Source: Saccharothrix tamanrassetensis
Lineage (GTDB): Bacteria > Actinomycetota > Actinomycetes > Mycobacteriales > Pseudonocardiaceae
DNA length: 41,746 nucleotides
Direction of reading: 5' to 3'
Assembly: GCF_014203665.1 (NCBI RefSeq)
Contig: NZ_JACHJN010000019.1
Location: forward strand, 1 to 41,746
The translations under genes and the position numbers were made by a program. Shown here in pieces: positions 40,167 through 41,746 of the stretch. The notes below the pieces were generated by a model that made no database searches, was not told the DNA's origin, and was given only the letters and a program-made list of their open reading frames with translations. Position 1 is the first letter of the stretch. Every line of letters begins with the position of its first letter.

Positions 40167-41072
40167 ATGGACCGTTACGAGCAGTTCCGCCGCGCGGCGG
40201 TCGATCAAGGCGTTCCGAACGACGAGGTCGACAAGTTCGCAGATCAGCTCCGATTCGCGATCTGGATGGGTTCCCCCCGCCACGACGAGCAGGTCGTCGG
40301 CCGGCGGGGAGGGCTTCCCCGGTTGCCGGTGGGCGTGGAGTGGCCGAGCAACAGAAGGGGAAACCCGTTACCGTTCATCGCTTCCGTCGACTGTGCGGCC
40401 CTCCCGCGGGTCGAGGGGCTTCCCCTGCCCGAGGACGGCTCGCTGCTCTTCTTCCTGCATCACGAGAACGACCTGCCGGCTCCTCTCGGCACGGACGTGC
40501 CGGAGTTCGCTCGCGTCGTGTACGTCCCGGCGGGCACGGAGACGGCGGTGGCGTCACCGCCGCCCGGCCACGACAGCACGACGTTCTTCCACGAGGACAT
40601 CCCGTTCCTCATCCCCGAGCAGCAGCTTTCCGCTTGGGTCCAGCCGGTGCTGCCGGAGTGGATCGAGGAGGAGGACTTCGAGTTCGACTCGGAGGTCGAG
40701 GAGCGCCTGTTGGGCGAGCTGAAGCACGTCGACGACTTGTGTGAGCTGGTCGACGAGCTTTGGCCGGACCCCGACCGAAGCCCCGTGATCCACCTCGGCG
40801 GGTACTGCTCGGAGATCGGCGGCCAGGACACCCCGTGGACGCAGATGACGTACGCCGGCATCACGAGCCGGTTGGACGACTCGGACTTCCCGGGATCGGA
40901 ACGGTTTGACCCGGGCGAGGTGGAGAAGTACCGGCTGACTCGTGAATGGGTGCCGCTCGCCCAGTTCCACACCGGAAGCCAGTACCACTACGGGTGCTTC
41001 CTGATCGGTCGTGATGATCTCGCCGGCAAGCGGTTCGACCGGACGCTGTCGTTCACCATGTTCACCGAGTAG
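40167..41072 (+). CDS. DUF1963 (YwqG-like) family protein
   Basis: This 301-residue cytoplasmic protein starts at ATG 40167 (MDRYEQFRRAAVDQGV). It follows the DUF1963 pattern: VVGRRGGLPRLPVGVEWPSN.. with the GG-x-P-x-LP-x-G-x-x-WP signature, FIASVDCAALPR, GSLLFFLHHENDLPAP, then an acidic middle (EWIEEEDFEFDSEVEER) and the closing HLGGYCSEIGGQDTPW, WVPLAQFHTG.., YGCFLIGRDDLAGKRFDRTLSFTMFTE. Bacterial DUF1963 proteins have no proven biochemical role; some stand beside toxin or secretion genes as possible immunity factors. Neighbours here (a GT remnant and a TetR gene) give no functional link. A large inverted repeat follows the stop. Confidence 0.82.
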   Translation: MDRYEQFRRAAVDQGVPNDEVDKFADQLRFAIWMGSPRHDEQVVGRRGGLPRLPVGVEWPSNRRGNPLPFIASVDCAALPRVEGLPLPEDGSLLFFLHHENDLPAPLGTDVPEFARVVYVPAGTETAVASPPPGHDSTTFFHEDIPFLIPEQQLSAWVQPVLPEWIEEEDFEFDSEVEERLLGELKHVDDLCELVDELWPDPDRSPVIHLGGYCSEIGGQDTPWTQMTYAGITSRLDDSDFPGSERFDPGEVEKYRLTREWVPLAQFHTGSQYHYGCFLIGRDDLAGKRFDRTLSFTMFTE

Positions 41073-41094
41073 GCGGGAAGCGGGCACCACCCGG

Positions 41095-41160
41095 CGCCCG
41101 GCGCTGACGCCACGAGCCTTCGATCGGCTTCCTGATCGGCACGAGCGTCGGCGCCGGGCG
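41095..41160 (+). terminator. Large inverted repeat after the DUF1963 gene
   Basis: Sixteen-bp arms (CGCCCGGCGCTGACGC at 41095-41110, GCGTCGGCGCCGGGCG at 41145-41160, one T-G pair) enclose 34 nt that contain a smaller CGATC/GATCG stem. It begins 22 bp after the DUF1963 stop and is a good terminator candidate despite the long loop. Confidence 0.55.
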
Positions 41161-41320
41161 GCGACCCCGGCGGCACGACCGGTGAGGCCCGCAGCACGCC
41201 CGCCTGGTGTCCCGACAAACCCGGCGCGCGCCAGTCCACACCGGACCCCGGCCGGGGTGCCGTCCGGTGTGGTCCCACCTCGGTTGGGCGGCACCGGGTC
41301 CGACGACACCCCGCCCCCGA

Positions 41321-41357
41321 TTTGGAGCGACACACCAAGTTGGTGCATCGCTCCAAA
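41321..41357 (+). promoter_or_regulatory. TetR-type operator, 37-bp near-perfect dyad
   Basis: The outer arms TTTGGAGCGA (41321-41330) and TCGCTCCAAA (41348-41357) are exact inverted repeats, and the inner CACCAA/TTGGTG are exact around a central G at 41339. Only two opposed positions fail to pair in 37 bp. It ends 18 bp before the TetR start at 41376 and is probably the self-repression site, large enough for two dimers. Confidence 0.82.
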
Positions 41358-41375
41358 GCCTGTTAGCGTGGGCAT

Positions 41376-41746
41376 GTGACCACGCCAGCCCGCCGGCCCC
41401 GGCGGCGCAACCAGGTGCTCTCCCGGGAGCGGATCGTCGATGCCGCGATCGAACTGCTCGACGCGGGCGGCGAGGACGCGCTGACGGTCCGGGCGATGAC
41501 CGGACGGCTGGCGACCGGGCCCGGGGCGGTCTACCACCACGTGGGCACCAGGGACGAACTGCTCGACGCGGCAACGGAAACGATCGTCACGACGGCTCTC
41601 GCGACCAGGCCCTCCCGGGCGGGGGCCACACCCGGGGACGAGATCCGCGCGGTCGCGCTGGCCGTGTTCGACGCGATAGCCGACCACCGGTGGCTCGCCA
41701 CGCGGCTGACCCTCCAGATCGTCCGCAACCCGACCGGACCGGTGAC
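41376..41746 (+). CDS. TetR-family transcriptional regulator, C-terminus beyond the window
   Basis: The start is GTG 41376 (MTTPARRPRRRNQVLSRERIVDAAIELLDAGGEDALTVRAMTGRLATGPGAVYHHVGTRDELLDAAT), which contains the full TetR DNA-binding domain including the GAVYHHVGTRDELL recognition segment. Of the ligand-binding domain only the first helices are visible (EIRAVALAVFDAIADHRWLATRLTLQIVRNPTGPV). The preceding 37-bp dyad is its likely operator. The basic N-terminal arm (ARRPRRRNQ) is common in this group. Its regulated partner, if other than itself, lies beyond the window edge. Confidence 0.93.
   Translation, partial: MTTPARRPRRRNQVLSRERIVDAAIELLDAGGEDALTVRAMTGRLATGPGAVYHHVGTRDELLDAATETIVTTALATRPSRAGATPGDEIRAVALAVFDAIADHRWLATRLTLQIVRNPTGPV

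Noticed and set aside
1..41746. CRISPR array, tRNA, rRNA, complete insertion sequence or plasmid origin
   Set aside because: No regularly spaced repeats, cloverleaf-like sequence, intact transposase with terminal repeats or iteron cluster was seen on reading both strands.

Overview
The window is high-GC DNA of an actinomycete. Frequent GTG starts, apparently leaderless genes, SARP, MerR, TetR, MarR and XRE-MmyB regulators and paired HisKA_3/NarL systems all fit. The gene types look most like Pseudonocardiaceae (Saccharothrix, Actinosynnema or Lentzea relatives), but I cannot prove the genus. It reads as an accessory chromosomal region rich in small regulator-plus-enzyme units and decaying mobile or transferred genes. 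No rRNA, tRNA or CRISPR array was seen.

Region 1 (1-7.3 kb): the 5' part of a SARP/AfsR-type regulator (minus), a small secreted four-cysteine protein (plus) with a strong terminator, and a four-gene minus-strand operon (7321 to 1916). In transcription order it encodes an MfnB-like TIM-barrel protein that has lost two of the expected active-site lysines, a protein resembling nucleoside 2-deoxyribosyltransferases, a secreted OB-fold plus endonuclease/exonuclease/phosphatase protein, and a carboxymuconolactone-decarboxylase-like protein with serines where AhpD has its cysteines. I know of no described pathway with this set; it is the best candidate here for an undescribed system.

Region 2 (7.7-18.2 kb): an FAD monooxygenase/methyltransferase pair; an alpha/beta hydrolase and MerR regulator behind a MerR-type operator; a divergent SDR/XRE pair; a broken tyrosine recombinase; and a TAP-like secreted hydrolase divergent from a two-component system whose response regulator has Glu in place of the conserved receiver lysine.

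Region 3 (18.2-24 kb): a lower-GC stretch, a serine-recombinase pseudogene that runs directly into a 5'-truncated membrane-protein gene with its wHTH partner, and a 1000-residue SF1 helicase with a C-terminal PLD nuclease and a DUF5710-like tail. That architecture resembles single-protein (type II) Mokosh anti-phage systems.

Region 4 (24.1-29.9 kb): an iron-siderophore ABC importer (lipoprotein, two permeases, ATPase) behind a perfect palindrome that matches half of the DmdR/IdeR iron box. The C-terminal stub of an unidentified, possibly toxin, gene follows the ATPase in frame, then an overlapping immunity-type gene, a small secreted protein and a SUKH/SMI1-like gene.

Region 5 (30-41.7 kb): a CPBP protease/histidine kinase/response regulator operon; TetR divergent from a wrecked quinone oxidoreductase; a second TAP-like lipoprotein; a secreted CrtC/AttH-like protein; an FAD monooxygenase divergent from MarR over an inverted-repeat operator; a glycosyltransferase remnant; a DUF1963 gene; and the start of a TetR gene preceded by a 37-bp near-perfect dyad.
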